From Vibrio tubiashii (GTDB lineage: Bacteria > Pseudomonadota > Gammaproteobacteria > Enterobacterales > Vibrionaceae): a stretch of 64,000 nt of DNA. The stretch covers positions 2,232,001 through 2,296,000 of the forward strand of contig NZ_CP117029.1 of NCBI RefSeq assembly GCF_028551255.1, written 5' to 3'. The notes below the pieces were generated by a model. It saw only the letters and a list, made by a program, of their open reading frames with translations. It searched no databases and was not told the origin of the DNA. This document shows, in pieces, positions 37,083 through 45,462 of the stretch. The position numbers were made by a program, and so were the translations under genes. Every line of letters starts with the position of its first letter. The first letter of the stretch is position 1.

Positions 37083-38888
37083 ATGGTCGATAACGGAAAT
37101 ACATACGGTGAACGCGTATCGCGTTTAGTGGGATGGGGACACTGGTTCGCCTTTTTCAACATCATCGCTGCAATGCTGATCGGTACCCGTTATATCTCTC
37201 AGTCTCCGTGGCCAGAGACCCTACTTGGTCAATTCTACTTGATGATTTCTTGGGTCGGTCATTTTGGCTTCCTCGTTTTCGCCTTATACCTGTTGGTTCT
37301 ATTTCCACTCACCTTTGTCATACCGTCACGAAAACTGTTTCGTTTAGTGGCGGTCTGTTTTGCAACTGTAGGGTTGACGATCCTACTTATCGACACGCAA
37401 GCCTACCAAACCATTAACTTGCACCTAACGCCGGTTGTTTGGGAAGTGTTGTTTAGTGACGAGAGTTCGACGATCAGCGTCGATCTACAGCACTTGTTTA
37501 TTGTCTTACCACTGATATTTTTACTCCAACTCGCGTTGTCTGAGTGGGTATGGCGTAAACAACGTAAACTGTCACACAAACATGTCGGCCGCCCATTATC
37601 GGCGCTGTTTTTCGTTAGCTTTATTGCTAGCCACCTTATTTACGTGTGGGCGGATGCTTATTTCTATAATCCGATCACCGCTCAGCGCGCCAATTTCCCA
37701 CTCTCCTACCCAATGACGGCGAAGTCATTTATGGAAAGACACGGCTTATTGGATCGCGAAGAATACCTAAAGCGCCTTGAGCAAAGCCAAGATAGCATTG
37801 AGTTAGTAAGCTACCCGCTCGAAACCATTGAGTTTAACCGCCGTGCTAATCCGCTTAATATCCTAGTCGTAAGTGTTAATAACCTGCGCTCTGACATGCT
37901 GACCGAACAGGCTATGCCTGCGACTTACGAATTTGCGCAGAACAACCTGAACTTCACCAACCACTACAGTTCGAGCAACGATTCGTTTGGTGTATTTGGC
38001 TTGTTTTATGGTTTACCAAGCAGCTACTCAAGCAGTATTAAAGCCCAAGGTTCAAAGCCTATCTTGATCGATACCTTGCTTGAAAAACAGTACCAATTTG
38101 GTCTGTTTAGTGCAGATAATTTTGACGAGCCTCTCTACGGTGAAACCGTTTTCCGTGGCATGAACTTTAATGGTATCGCGTTTAACGATGCTAAATCGGC
38201 GGATAACCAAGCAATAGATGCTTGGTCTGATTGGGTACAGCAGCAGGGCAAGAAACCTTGGTTTAGTTACATTGAACTGACCACCGTAGATAATTTCAGC
38301 GCCTACAACGACAGCGACCAACAGCTGCCGACTGGTGAAAAGCTAAAAGCGGGTTACAAAAACTCAGTTAGCCAAGCAGACTCTGAGTTAAACCATCTGC
38401 TTGAGCAAGTAAACAATCTAGAGCTTGATGAGTCGACAGTGATTGTCATTACCTCTAACCACGCCACTGAGTTTAATGAAACCAAGACTAATAGCTGGGG
38501 TTCAAACACCAACTACAGCCAGTACCAATTAAAGGTTCCTATGATTATTCATTGGCCTGGCAAACTGGCCGGTGAATACAAGCACAGAACTAGCCACCTA
38601 GATATGTCAGTGACCCTACTGCAAGACTTACTTGGTGTATCATCTAACCCAACAGACTTTAGCAGCGGTCGTAATCTATTCGATGAGCGCAAACGTCGTT
38701 GGATTCTAGCCGGTGATTCTCGTGAACTTGCTTTGATTACGGCAAAAAACACCACGGTGATTGATAAGTTTGGCAATTACAAACTGTACGATTCCAATTA
38801 CCAACGCTTAAAAGATGAAAATCCGACGCTACCTGTGTTGATGCAAGGCTTGACTGAGTTGCAGCGTTTTTACGCAAAAAGTAACTAA
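37083..38888 (+). CDS. yejM: YejM (LapC/PbgA) LPS regulator, sulfatase-fold inner-membrane protein
   Basis: This 601-residue protein has about five N-terminal membrane segments (about 15-190, DUF3413) and a large C-terminal periplasmic alkaline-phosphatase/sulfatase-fold domain starting near NILVVSVNNLRSDML. In E. coli it controls LPS synthesis by acting through LapB on FtsH and LpxC. The sulfatase catalytic cysteine or serine is not evident. Instead the loop reads HYSSSNDSFGVFGLFYG, as in this family, which is considered non-catalytic. Conserved yejL adjacency supports the call. It is followed by the tRNA-Pro gene. Confidence 0.93.
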   Translation: MVDNGNTYGERVSRLVGWGHWFAFFNIIAAMLIGTRYISQSPWPETLLGQFYLMISWVGHFGFLVFALYLLVLFPLTFVIPSRKLFRLVAVCFATVGLTILLIDTQAYQTINLHLTPVVWEVLFSDESSTISVDLQHLFIVLPLIFLLQLALSEWVWRKQRKLSHKHVGRPLSALFFVSFIASHLIYVWADAYFYNPITAQRANFPLSYPMTAKSFMERHGLLDREEYLKRLEQSQDSIELVSYPLETIEFNRRANPLNILVVSVNNLRSDMLTEQAMPATYEFAQNNLNFTNHYSSSNDSFGVFGLFYGLPSSYSSSIKAQGSKPILIDTLLEKQYQFGLFSADNFDEPLYGETVFRGMNFNGIAFNDAKSADNQAIDAWSDWVQQQGKKPWFSYIELTTVDNFSAYNDSDQQLPTGEKLKAGYKNSVSQADSELNHLLEQVNNLELDESTVIVITSNHATEFNETKTNSWGSNTNYSQYQLKVPMIIHWPGKLAGEYKHRTSHLDMSVTLLQDLLGVSSNPTDFSSGRNLFDERKRRWILAGDSRELALITAKNTTVIDKFGNYKLYDSNYQRLKDENPTLPVLMQGLTELQRFYAKSN

Positions 38889-38942
38889 ATCATAGCCTTA
38901 TAGGATTGACCCTCTAATCATTTAAGTTTAGATTAAAGGCAT

Positions 38943-39019
38943 CGGACTGTAGCGCAGCTTGGTAGCGCACCGTCATGGGGTGTCGGGGGTCGCAAGTTCA
39001 AATCTTGTCAGTCCGACCA
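38943..39019 (+). tRNA. tRNA-Pro (anticodon GGG)
   Basis: The 77-base sequence folds as a cloverleaf with acceptor stem CGGACTG with CAGTCCG and an encoded ACCA. The anticodon arm CCGTC-ATGGGGT-GTCGG is identical to E. coli proL, giving anticodon GGG. The T-arm is GCAAG-TTCAAAT-CTTGT. A terminator follows about 10 bases later. Confidence 0.96.
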
Positions 39020-39029
39020 TTACACCTAG

Positions 39030-39062
39030 AGCCTGTTGTTTTTATAAACAACAGGCTTTTCT
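39030..39062 (+). terminator. tRNA-Pro terminator
   Basis: AGCCTGTTGTTT and AAACAACAGGCT pair around a short loop, followed by TTTCTTTT. It directly follows tRNA-Pro. Confidence 0.9.
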
Positions 39063-39277
39063 TTTGCTTGGTAATTAGCTTCTCGTAGCAACTGACGCAT
39101 TCCCTTTCCTCCCAAAGGCTGACTAGCAAACGGCTGTTTTCACTCGTCAAACATTGTAAAAGTATAATAAATCTTCGCCTATTCAAGTTTTTACCGCCAA
39201 ACGCTCATTATTAAAGCAAACAGTAAAATTAGGGGTTTACAACTTTTCTCAACCTCTATATTATTCGCTTCAACAAC

Positions 39278-39368
39278 GGAGAGATGGCTGAGTGGTTGAA
39301 AGCACCGGTCTTGAAAACCGGCATACGTTAATAGCGTATCTAGGGTTCAAATCCCTATCTCTCCGCCA
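39278..39368 (+). tRNA. tRNA-Ser (anticodon UGA)
   Basis: The 91-base gene has the long variable arm of a serine tRNA (CATACGTTAATAGCGTATC). The acceptor stem GGAGAGA pairs with TCTCTCC, and GCCA is encoded at the end. The anticodon arm CCGGT-CTTGAAA-ACCGG gives UGA, reading UCA. It lies about 260 bases after tRNA-Pro and has its own terminator. Confidence 0.96.
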
Positions 39369-39373
39369 CATTC

Positions 39374-39410
39374 AAAACCCTAGTCGAAAGACTGGGGTTT
39401 TCTCGTTTTT
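39374..39410 (+). terminator. tRNA-Ser terminator
   Basis: AAAACCCTAGTC and GACTGGGGTTTT pair (one T-G wobble) around a GAAA loop and are followed by TCTCGTTTTT. It directly follows tRNA-Ser. Confidence 0.92.
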
Positions 39411-39466
39411 AAGCCCCTAGTTAAGCGCAATCTACGCTTCAGCTATCATTCAGTAAAAAAGCTATT

Positions 39467-39949
39467 CTAAAGATAATCGATATCTTCATGCTCTCCCTGA
39501 ACATAACTGCCAAGGTGAGTAGAGAAGCGTTTTGTCTCAATCAGTTCGATAAGCTTATCTTTGAGTTCTACTGGATACATTCTTTTATCTGCGAGTTCCG
39601 TTAGTGCTAGCCACTCGACATCCTGAATATATTCCTCATCGTTTAAGCCCGATAGATTATCGAGATTCGGAACTCCGCAATAAGATTCGATCAAATAGAA
39701 GAACTCAGCGTGGTAGCGCTGTTTATGCGTTTCGAGAAACTCCCTTACGCAGATAAGCTCTCCAACTTGGACATCGATCCCCGCCTCTTCTTTAAACTCA
39801 CGCACCACACAAGCTTTCGAGCTTTGATCGCTTGGCTCCATACCACCACCGGGGGGAATCCAATACTCACCCGTGAAGTCTTTCACTTTAACAAGTAGCA
39901 TTGCACCGTCTTTAATCAGTATTCCTGCGGCGCGAATTCTGTGTTCCAT
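39467..39949 (-). CDS. Nudix hydrolase
   Basis: This 160-residue enzyme hydrolyses a nucleoside diphosphate linked to another group; the substrate is unknown. The Nudix box reads GMEPSDQSSKACVVREFKEEAG. The metal-binding REFKEE core is complete, but the usual glutamate after the first glycine spacer is glutamine (D-Q instead of G-E). That position is less critical for catalysis. It lies 9 bases downstream of the histone-deacetylase-like gene on the same strand, so they form a two-gene operon. Specificity could relate to ADP-ribose metabolism, but this is speculation. Confidence 0.85.
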   Translation of the reverse strand: MEHRIRAAGILIKDGAMLLVKVKDFTGEYWIPPGGGMEPSDQSSKACVVREFKEEAGIDVQVGELICVREFLETHKQRYHAEFFYLIESYCGVPNLDNLSGLNDEEYIQDVEWLALTELADKRMYPVELKDKLIELIETKRFSTHLGSYVQGEHEDIDYL

Positions 39950-39958
39950 GATAATCCT

Positions 39959-40882
39959 TTAACTTACGTATACGTTCAGTGCAGCGCGAATAAGCTGCAT
40001 ATGGATTGGGACAAGCGCTTGATGCTCTGTACGATACCCACCACCAACTACACATGCTATCGGTAGCTGTTTTTCCTGAGCCAGTTGAAACATAAACACA
40101 TCTCGCGTGTAGATAGCGTCACTTGAGATGTTCAAATACCCTAGCTCGTCATCTTCATGAATATCAACGCCTGCGTCATATAGAATGAGATCGGGCTGAT
40201 GTAGATTAACGGCCATTTCAACCACCGAAGTGAATGCCTCAAGAAACTCAACATCCCCCGTTTCTCTGCCTAACGGTACATCGAGATCAGAATCTGGCTT
40301 GCGCGCAGGGAAGTTCTTATCACAGTGGAAAGAGAGCGTAACTATTGCATCCTCTTCTTCACACAGTGTTGCCGTACCATCTCCATGATGCACATCGCTG
40401 TCAACAATCAAAACCTTATCTATCCCTTCAAGAGTCAGGGCCCTTTTGGCTGCCAACACCAGATCGTTCACTAAACAGAAGCCACTACCAAAATCCCTGT
40501 GCGCATGGTGATATCCGCCGCTTAAATGGATAGCGACACCATGCTTAACGGCCTGATGAACCGTTTCGCAGGTTCCACCAGCAGACGTCAGCGTCCGAGT
40601 AATCAGTGTTTCGCTCCATGGAAACCCTATACGACGCATCTTTGGCGCAGGTAGTTCACCTGACGTAAGAAGTTGTATGTAGTCAGGACAATGAACTTGA
40701 CTCACTTCCACCTGATCAACCGGGGCTGGCTGCACATATTGAAAAGCCTGCTGCCATATCGGGTTTACAGCTCGCTGCTGCTCTATTGCTTCAAACAACA
40801 GTCGATATTTATTGATTGGATAGCGATGCCCATCAGGCAGCGGCAATTCGGAATAGAGAGAGTGGTAAATCAGAGGAATCAT
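39959..40882 (-). CDS. Histone deacetylase superfamily protein
   Basis: This 307-residue zinc enzyme belongs to the HDAC/acetylpolyamine amidohydrolase superfamily. The tandem histidines (GGYHHAHRDFGSGFCLVND), the zinc ligands in VDSDVHHGDGT and the active-site DAGVDIHEDDELG are all present. Bacterial members deacetylate polyamines, acetoin or other acetylated small molecules. The short single-domain form resembles the class IV type. It is first of a two-gene leftward unit with the Nudix gene. The divergent intergenic region contains a perfect Fur box at 40951-40965, so iron control of this operon is possible. Confidence 0.88.
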   Translation of the reverse strand: MIPLIYHSLYSELPLPDGHRYPINKYRLLFEAIEQQRAVNPIWQQAFQYVQPAPVDQVEVSQVHCPDYIQLLTSGELPAPKMRRIGFPWSETLITRTLTSAGGTCETVHQAVKHGVAIHLSGGYHHAHRDFGSGFCLVNDLVLAAKRALTLEGIDKVLIVDSDVHHGDGTATLCEEEDAIVTLSFHCDKNFPARKPDSDLDVPLGRETGDVEFLEAFTSVVEMAVNLHQPDLILYDAGVDIHEDDELGYLNISSDAIYTRDVFMFQLAQEKQLPIACVVGGGYRTEHQALVPIHMQLIRAALNVYVS

Positions 40883-40950
40883 AACAACACAAAGTCCATA
40901 AGCTTGGATTCATGGTATCAGCTTGATTTGCGGTTGCAAAACAAGTTAAA

Positions 40951-40965
40951 TGATAATAATTATCA
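40951..40965. promoter_or_regulatory. Fur box
   Basis: TGATAATAATTATCA is a perfect 7-1-7 inverted repeat (TGATAAT-A-ATTATCA) and matches the Fur consensus. GATAAT (40952-40957) can also serve as a -10 element, with TTGCGG 18 bases upstream as -35. It lies between the divergent deacetylase gene and a 38-codon ORF. Confidence 0.8.
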
Positions 40966-40986
40966 ATACAAATTAAGAGACTAATT

Positions 40987-41103
40987 TTGAATACTCGATA
41001 CTACTTGTTACTAGGGGTTGCGGCTGGAACTTTATCTGCGCTGTTTTTGTTTCTAGCGATGTTATTAAGCAGTTGGTTTTTGTTACGAATGGTTCTTTCC
41101 TAG
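40987..41103 (+). CDS. Possible Fur-regulated small membrane protein (38 aa)
   Basis: A 38-codon frame opens with TTG at 40987 and ends with TAG at 41101-41103. The product LNTRYYLLLGVAAGTLSALF and the following hydrophobic stretch form one membrane span flanked by arginines (TRYY, LRMVLS). AAGAGA six bases upstream is a plausible ribosome-binding site. The Fur box and a fitting promoter lie directly before it. I do not recognise the family. The start codon is unusual, and the gene is supported only by composition and context. Confidence 0.5.
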   Translation: MNTRYYLLLGVAAGTLSALFLFLAMLLSSWFLLRMVLS

Positions 41104-41447
41104 CCGTATAGATCGTCATAGATTGTAAGAATTTTACGTTCTATGAAAACTTTCATAATGGTGAAACCATTCAAAGCAAGAGGCTTTTTTAAGTGCAAAG
41201 CATTTGAATGTAACGTGATACACCTTATAGAAAATCATGAAATGAAAGCGATTTCATTAAATTCATCACCTGTGAGAAATATAGATATCCAATTGTTTTT
41301 AATATTAATAAACGACTCCCCACTCTAGAGTGTAGTTTCATGACAGTCTCCTCCTAGGCGTGGTGTGAAGCGCACTAAGCTTTTCATCCATTTCATTTTT
41401 TAAGATTCCCAATAGAACAAAAACACAATGTCATATAGGGAATTATC
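41104..41447. other. 344-base intergenic region upstream of the porin gene
   Basis: It holds the porin promoter region, including the LacI-type operator at 41241-41258. A 61-codon frame here is not convincing. Nothing else is evident. Confidence 0.55.
41241..41258. promoter_or_regulatory. LacI-family operator upstream of the porin gene
   Basis: AATGAAAGCGATTTCATT is an 18-bp palindrome with a central CG pair, the form bound by LacI-family repressors. The 14-base core TGAAAGCGATTTCA agrees in 12 positions with a site before the LacI gene itself (43077-43090). Confidence 0.6.
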
Positions 41448-42776
41448 ATGAAAAAACTTAAGCTATTGCCTATTTCAATTGCAGTGGCAGCTTCGCTTGC
41501 TTCCGTCACCTCTTTTGCTACTGAAACTGAACTACAGGCTCTCGAACAACGCATCCAGGAACTGGAAAGCCGGATGCAGACCGATTACGTCAACGACCAG
41601 CAACCTGCCGTGCTATCACCTGATATTGAGGTTCCTCTTGGAGTGGTCTTCTCTGGCTATGCTCGCTATGGTGCGCATTACCAATCCGGTGACCAAAAAT
41701 ATGTTCAGGTCGATGGTTCATTTAACGGCTCGTCAGCGATCGGTCGTTTAGGCAACGAAGGCAATGGCGGAGAGTTCCAGTTGGCAAAAGTTTTTCAAAG
41801 TGACAATGGCGCTATCTGGGATGTTGTGATGATGTTCGACCATTGGGGCGATGAGGTAAACATCAAAAAAGCCTACGCTGGTGCAACCAACGTATTTGAA
41901 AGCCAGCCTAACGCTTATGTATGGGCAGGGCGTGACTTCCACCAGCGTCCACAACAAGGCATTAATGATTACTTCTGGATGATGCACGATGGCCAAGGTG
42001 GCGGTATCAATAACCTAGAACTTGGCTCAATCAAACTTGATTTTGGCGTAGTAGGTGCCGTTGACAGCTGTAGCCCAACGATAGAACCAGGTGCGAATCC
42101 TTCAATCAATTGTACTGGTGGTGCGGGTACTGGCGACAGTGGCGCTTACGCTTTCACTTCTAAACTGCATGGGGTTAATCTTGGTTTCGCCGACCTTGAG
42201 CTGTACGCTAACTACGGATTTGATTCAGAAGCGATTGATGATGCAAAGAGCATTAATGCATACCAACTAGGAGCAGTTTTCTCTCGCCCACATGACAATG
42301 GTTCCAACCGACTGGTACTAAGGTACTCTGATAACGCGGATAATGGTGTTTTCTGGAAAACCGATAATCTGACGACGCTCTATGCGAGCTTTGAAGGTAA
42401 TTCTAATCTTGGTGAAAGTGCCGCTGTTGAGTACTTGCTTGCCTACCACGATTACTCAGTAGATGGCTCTTCTAAGGTCGAAGATGAGCGAACCAACTAC
42501 AGTGCCATCGTTCGCCCTATGTACTTCTGGAATGATGTCCACTCGACCTGGTTGGAAGCGGGTTATCAAGTAGTCGACTATGCGAGAGCCTCTGATGACA
42601 ACTCTGGTTGGAAAGTGACCCTTTCACAAAACATCGCCTTTGATTGGGGATCGGGTGCACGTCCAATGCTCCGCTTCTACGCAACAGCAGGCGAAGTCGA
42701 CAATAAAGCTACCGCAACAACAACCGCTAAGCAAGATACCTTTAGCCTAGGCGCCATGTGGGAAGCCTGGTGGTAA
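41448..42776 (+). CDS. LamB/ScrY-type outer-membrane carbohydrate porin
   Basis: This 442-residue outer-membrane channel should admit oligosaccharides. It has a signal peptide (MKKLKLLPISIAVAASLASVTSFA) and a short N-terminal coiled coil (ELQALEQRIQELESRM) of the ScrY kind. A maltoporin-like beta-barrel follows (FSGYARYGAHYQSGD, WAGRDFHQRPQ) and ends in the aromatic GAMWEAWW. It opens a beta-glucoside locus and is separated from the repressor gene by its own terminator. It probably supplies the ABC transporter downstream with cellobiose or a similar beta-glucoside; the exact sugar is inferred. Confidence 0.85.
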   Translation: MKKLKLLPISIAVAASLASVTSFATETELQALEQRIQELESRMQTDYVNDQQPAVLSPDIEVPLGVVFSGYARYGAHYQSGDQKYVQVDGSFNGSSAIGRLGNEGNGGEFQLAKVFQSDNGAIWDVVMMFDHWGDEVNIKKAYAGATNVFESQPNAYVWAGRDFHQRPQQGINDYFWMMHDGQGGGINNLELGSIKLDFGVVGAVDSCSPTIEPGANPSINCTGGAGTGDSGAYAFTSKLHGVNLGFADLELYANYGFDSEAIDDAKSINAYQLGAVFSRPHDNGSNRLVLRYSDNADNGVFWKTDNLTTLYASFEGNSNLGESAAVEYLLAYHDYSVDGSSKVEDERTNYSAIVRPMYFWNDVHSTWLEAGYQVVDYARASDDNSGWKVTLSQNIAFDWGSGARPMLRFYATAGEVDNKATATTTAKQDTFSLGAMWEAWW

Positions 42777-42854
42777 TCAGCACAATACTGTCCAACTATT
42801 TCGCTAGCAATCTCATTATTCCGCTAGCTGCTTTAACTTAACTCCAAACCATTT

Positions 42855-42881
42855 GAGCCGCTTTTTAGCGGCTCTTTTTTT
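42855..42881 (+). terminator. Porin gene terminator
   Basis: GAGCCGCT (42855-42862) and AGCGGCTC (42867-42874) form an 8-bp stem with a TTTT loop, followed by seven T. Confidence 0.95.
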
Positions 42882-42943
42882 GTCGATAGCAAAACCTAGA
42901 TTCAATCATCCCAGCAATGCATTTGTGCATCAAATAACCATTT

Positions 42944-42960
42944 CATGAAACAGTTTCATG
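42944..42960. promoter_or_regulatory. 17-bp perfect palindrome upstream of the repressor gene
   Basis: CATGAAACAGTTTCATG is perfectly symmetric around one central base and lies about 175 bases before the LacI gene. It is likely a regulator-binding site, possibly for the second LacI protein or another regulator. Confidence 0.5.
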
Positions 42961-43076
42961 AGGTAGATAGAAACTGCATACCGCTTCATCCTTTGAACAA
43001 TAAGGCTTTTCAGGGCTTATTTGAGTGTGATTTTTCTCACATAGGCTTTAACTAAGATCTTTAATACTAAGCCTCA

Positions 43077-43090
43077 TGAAAGCGGTTTCG
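43077..43090. promoter_or_regulatory. LacI-type operator before the repressor gene
   Basis: TGAAAGCGGTTTCG is an imperfect form of the porin-upstream operator and is followed by a further CGAAAACGTTCATG segment. It lies about 46 bases before the GTG start, fitting autoregulation. Confidence 0.5.
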
Positions 43091-43135
43091 AAAACGTTCA
43101 TGCGTTCAAGTGAAAAGCAGTTGTAGAGGTAAGTT

Positions 43136-44131
43136 GTGGCAACCATAAAAGATGTTTCTGAGTATGCAGGTGTTTCTCAAGCGACAGTATCTCGCGTCAT
43201 CAATGGCACGAGTCGAGTAAGCCATGACAAAAAGCTCAAGGTAGAGAAAGCCATTCAAGTTCTAGGCTACCGACCAAACTCGATTGCTCAAGCACTCGCA
43301 TCTAGCCGCACTGGCAGCATTGGCATCATAGTCCCTGAGCTCGGTGGTCCGTTTTATTCTGGCATCCTGCATAGTATTGAAAAAAGGTTACGCCGTTTTG
43401 GCTACCACGTCATCGTCACTGCTGGCTCAAATACTGAACAGGGCCAACGTGAGTCGGTGGAGTTCCTACTCGGGCGTCGAGTCGATGCAATGATTTTACA
43501 CACTCAGCACCTCTCAGATGACTACCTCACAGAGCTAGAAGCAAAAGGAGTGGCTTTGGTTTTGGTCAATCGTTTCGTACCAGAACTAGCGCAGAACTGT
43601 ATCGAAATTGATAACGAATTAGGGGGCCAACTGGCAACCGAATATTTGTTGCGAATGGGGCATCGCGACATTGCATGTATTACCGGCCCTCTGGACAAAT
43701 CAGATGCACGGGGGCGTCTGCAGGGTTACCGCAAAGCGATTGAAGAAGCGGGACTCCTGTTCGACGAAGCACTGATTTCAGAGGCCGGTTTTACCGAAGA
43801 GTCTGGCATAAGCGCAATGCGCAAGCTGCTCAAGCGTGAACGACCTTTTACCGCCGTTTTTGCCAGTAATGATCATATGGCGTTCGGCGCTTTTGAGGTA
43901 TTGAAAGAGCACAACATTCAGGTCCCAGAACAGGTGTCACTGATTGGTTTCGATGACATTTTGTTTGCTCGTTATATTTCGCCGCCTCTTACAACCGTGA
44001 ATTTTCCCATTGAGCAAATGAGTGCCGAAGCGGTTCAACTGGTTATTCAAATACTCAACAAAAACAAGCGAGATGTGAGCTTCAAACTGTCACCTACCCT
44101 AGTGCCTAGAAGCTCAGTAAAACAACTCTAA
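43136..44131 (+). CDS. LacI-family transcriptional regulator of the beta-glucoside locus
   Basis: This 331-residue repressor starts at GTG 43136, which is preceded by AGAGG at a good distance. The N-terminal helix-turn-helix is TIKDVSEYAGVSQATVSRVINGTSRVS. A periplasmic-binding-type effector domain follows (GSIGIIVPELGGPFYSGIL, FASNDHMAFGAFEVL, FDDILFARYISPPLTTV). It lies 24 bases before the binding-protein gene and so probably belongs to the same transcript. Its operators are probably the two TGAAAGCG-type palindromes. The inducer is likely a beta-glucoside. Confidence 0.9.
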   Translation: MATIKDVSEYAGVSQATVSRVINGTSRVSHDKKLKVEKAIQVLGYRPNSIAQALASSRTGSIGIIVPELGGPFYSGILHSIEKRLRRFGYHVIVTAGSNTEQGQRESVEFLLGRRVDAMILHTQHLSDDYLTELEAKGVALVLVNRFVPELAQNCIEIDNELGGQLATEYLLRMGHRDIACITGPLDKSDARGRLQGYRKAIEEAGLLFDEALISEAGFTEESGISAMRKLLKRERPFTAVFASNDHMAFGAFEVLKEHNIQVPEQVSLIGFDDILFARYISPPLTTVNFPIEQMSAEAVQLVIQILNKNKRDVSFKLSPTLVPRSSVKQL

Positions 44132-44155
44132 ATAAAGTCATTTAAGGACAAGAAG

Positions 44156-45400
44156 ATGAAACTAAAAACTTTGACGCTTGCCACTGTCACCGCACTTGGA
44201 CTTGCTACGACAGTCAACGCCGCCGATTCAAACATTCGCTTTGACGGCTTCCCAGACTTCGATAGCAGCCTCAAGGTTCTGCTGCCTGACTTCGAAAAAG
44301 AGACGGGAATCAAGGTCGATTACCTGATGAACAATCATGGCGACCACCACACCAAACTGACCACTAACCTTGCGACAGGCTCAGGTGCAGGCGATGTTAT
44401 TGTCGTTGATGTTGAAAAGATTGGCCCTTTTGTCGCTTCTGGCGGCTTAGTTAACCTATCTGAAAACTATGGTGCCGATAAGTTTGCCGAGAGTTTTGCT
44501 CCTTATGCTTGGGCGCAAGGTAAAGGTGCCGACGGTGATGTTTATGGTATGCCTGTCGACCTAGGCCCAGGGGTAATGTACTACCGCAGTGATGTATTTG
44601 CTAAAGCGGGCATTGATGTAAACCAAGCGATCAAAGACTGGGATTCTTACATCAAAGCGGGTGAAGAGCTGAAGAAAAAAGACGTTTACCTGATTGCTTC
44701 TGCGGCCGACGTTGCCCAAGCGATTATCTTCACCACTGTGCCTGAGGGAGAAGGGCTCTACTTCGATGCAGACGGTAACCCTGTGGTCACCTCTGAACGC
44801 TTTGTGCATGCATTCGAAGTAGCAAAAGAGATCCGTGAAAAAGGCTTAGATGCGCGAATCTTAGCGTGGTCAAACGAATGGTATGAAGGTTTCCGTAATG
44901 GCACCTTTGCCACTCAATTGTCTGGTGCATGGCTGCTTGGTCACCTAAATAACTGGATCGCACCTGAAACTGCAGGTAACTGGGGTGTTTCTCACCTACC
45001 AGATGGTATCTATGGTAGTTGGGGTGGCTCTTTCCTCTCAATTCCAACTCAGTCAAAACACCAAGATGAAGCGTGGAAACTGATTGAATACATGACAACG
45101 CGTCGTGATATTCAGCTTAAACACTTTGAGACCATTGCTGCATTCCCAGCCAACACCCAAACCTACGATGATGCTTTGTTCCAAGAGGAAGTCGAATTCC
45201 TAGGCGGTCAAAAAGCCCGTTTGCTGTTTGCTGACGTGGCGAAAAACATCAAGCCTGTTGCTCCGGCTAAAGGTGACCATGTTGCTCGCTCGATAATCTT
45301 AGAAAATGCTCTGATGGAAGTACTTGATGAAGGTAAAGACATCAAAACTGCACTCAAAGAAGCAGAGCGCATGATTAAGCGTCGTACACGCAATCTTTAA
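44156..45400 (+). CDS. Beta-glucoside ABC transporter binding protein
   Basis: This 414-residue periplasmic sugar-binding protein has a signal peptide of about 22 residues (cleavage after VNA). The mature part begins ADSNIRFDGFPDFDSSLKV. It belongs to the extracellular solute-binding family 1, with GVMYYRSDVFAKAGI and GSWGGSFLSIPTQSKHQDEAW. It heads the transport genes. The sugar is inferred to be a beta-glucoside from the beta-glucosidase gene downstream. Confidence 0.88.
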   Translation: MKLKTLTLATVTALGLATTVNAADSNIRFDGFPDFDSSLKVLLPDFEKETGIKVDYLMNNHGDHHTKLTTNLATGSGAGDVIVVDVEKIGPFVASGGLVNLSENYGADKFAESFAPYAWAQGKGADGDVYGMPVDLGPGVMYYRSDVFAKAGIDVNQAIKDWDSYIKAGEELKKKDVYLIASAADVAQAIIFTTVPEGEGLYFDADGNPVVTSERFVHAFEVAKEIREKGLDARILAWSNEWYEGFRNGTFATQLSGAWLLGHLNNWIAPETAGNWGVSHLPDGIYGSWGGSFLSIPTQSKHQDEAWKLIEYMTTRRDIQLKHFETIAAFPANTQTYDDALFQEEVEFLGGQKARLLFADVAKNIKPVAPAKGDHVARSIILENALMEVLDEGKDIKTALKEAERMIKRRTRNL

Positions 45401-45462
45401 TTGGTTACATATTTGGTAAGAAAGGAAGGCGTACTGCGCCTTCCTGACTAGAGGTCGTTACT

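Larger units (their letters stand above)
42777..43135. other. 359-base intergenic region between porin and repressor genes
   Basis: It contains the porin terminator, a 17-bp perfect palindrome and an operator-like site before the repressor gene, each listed separately. No ORF is supported. Confidence 0.6.

Noticed and set aside
41143..41328. 61-codon ORF between the small membrane ORF and the porin gene
   Set aside because: It has no ribosome-binding site, an unlikely composition and contains the LacI-type operator. It is best read as non-coding promoter DNA.
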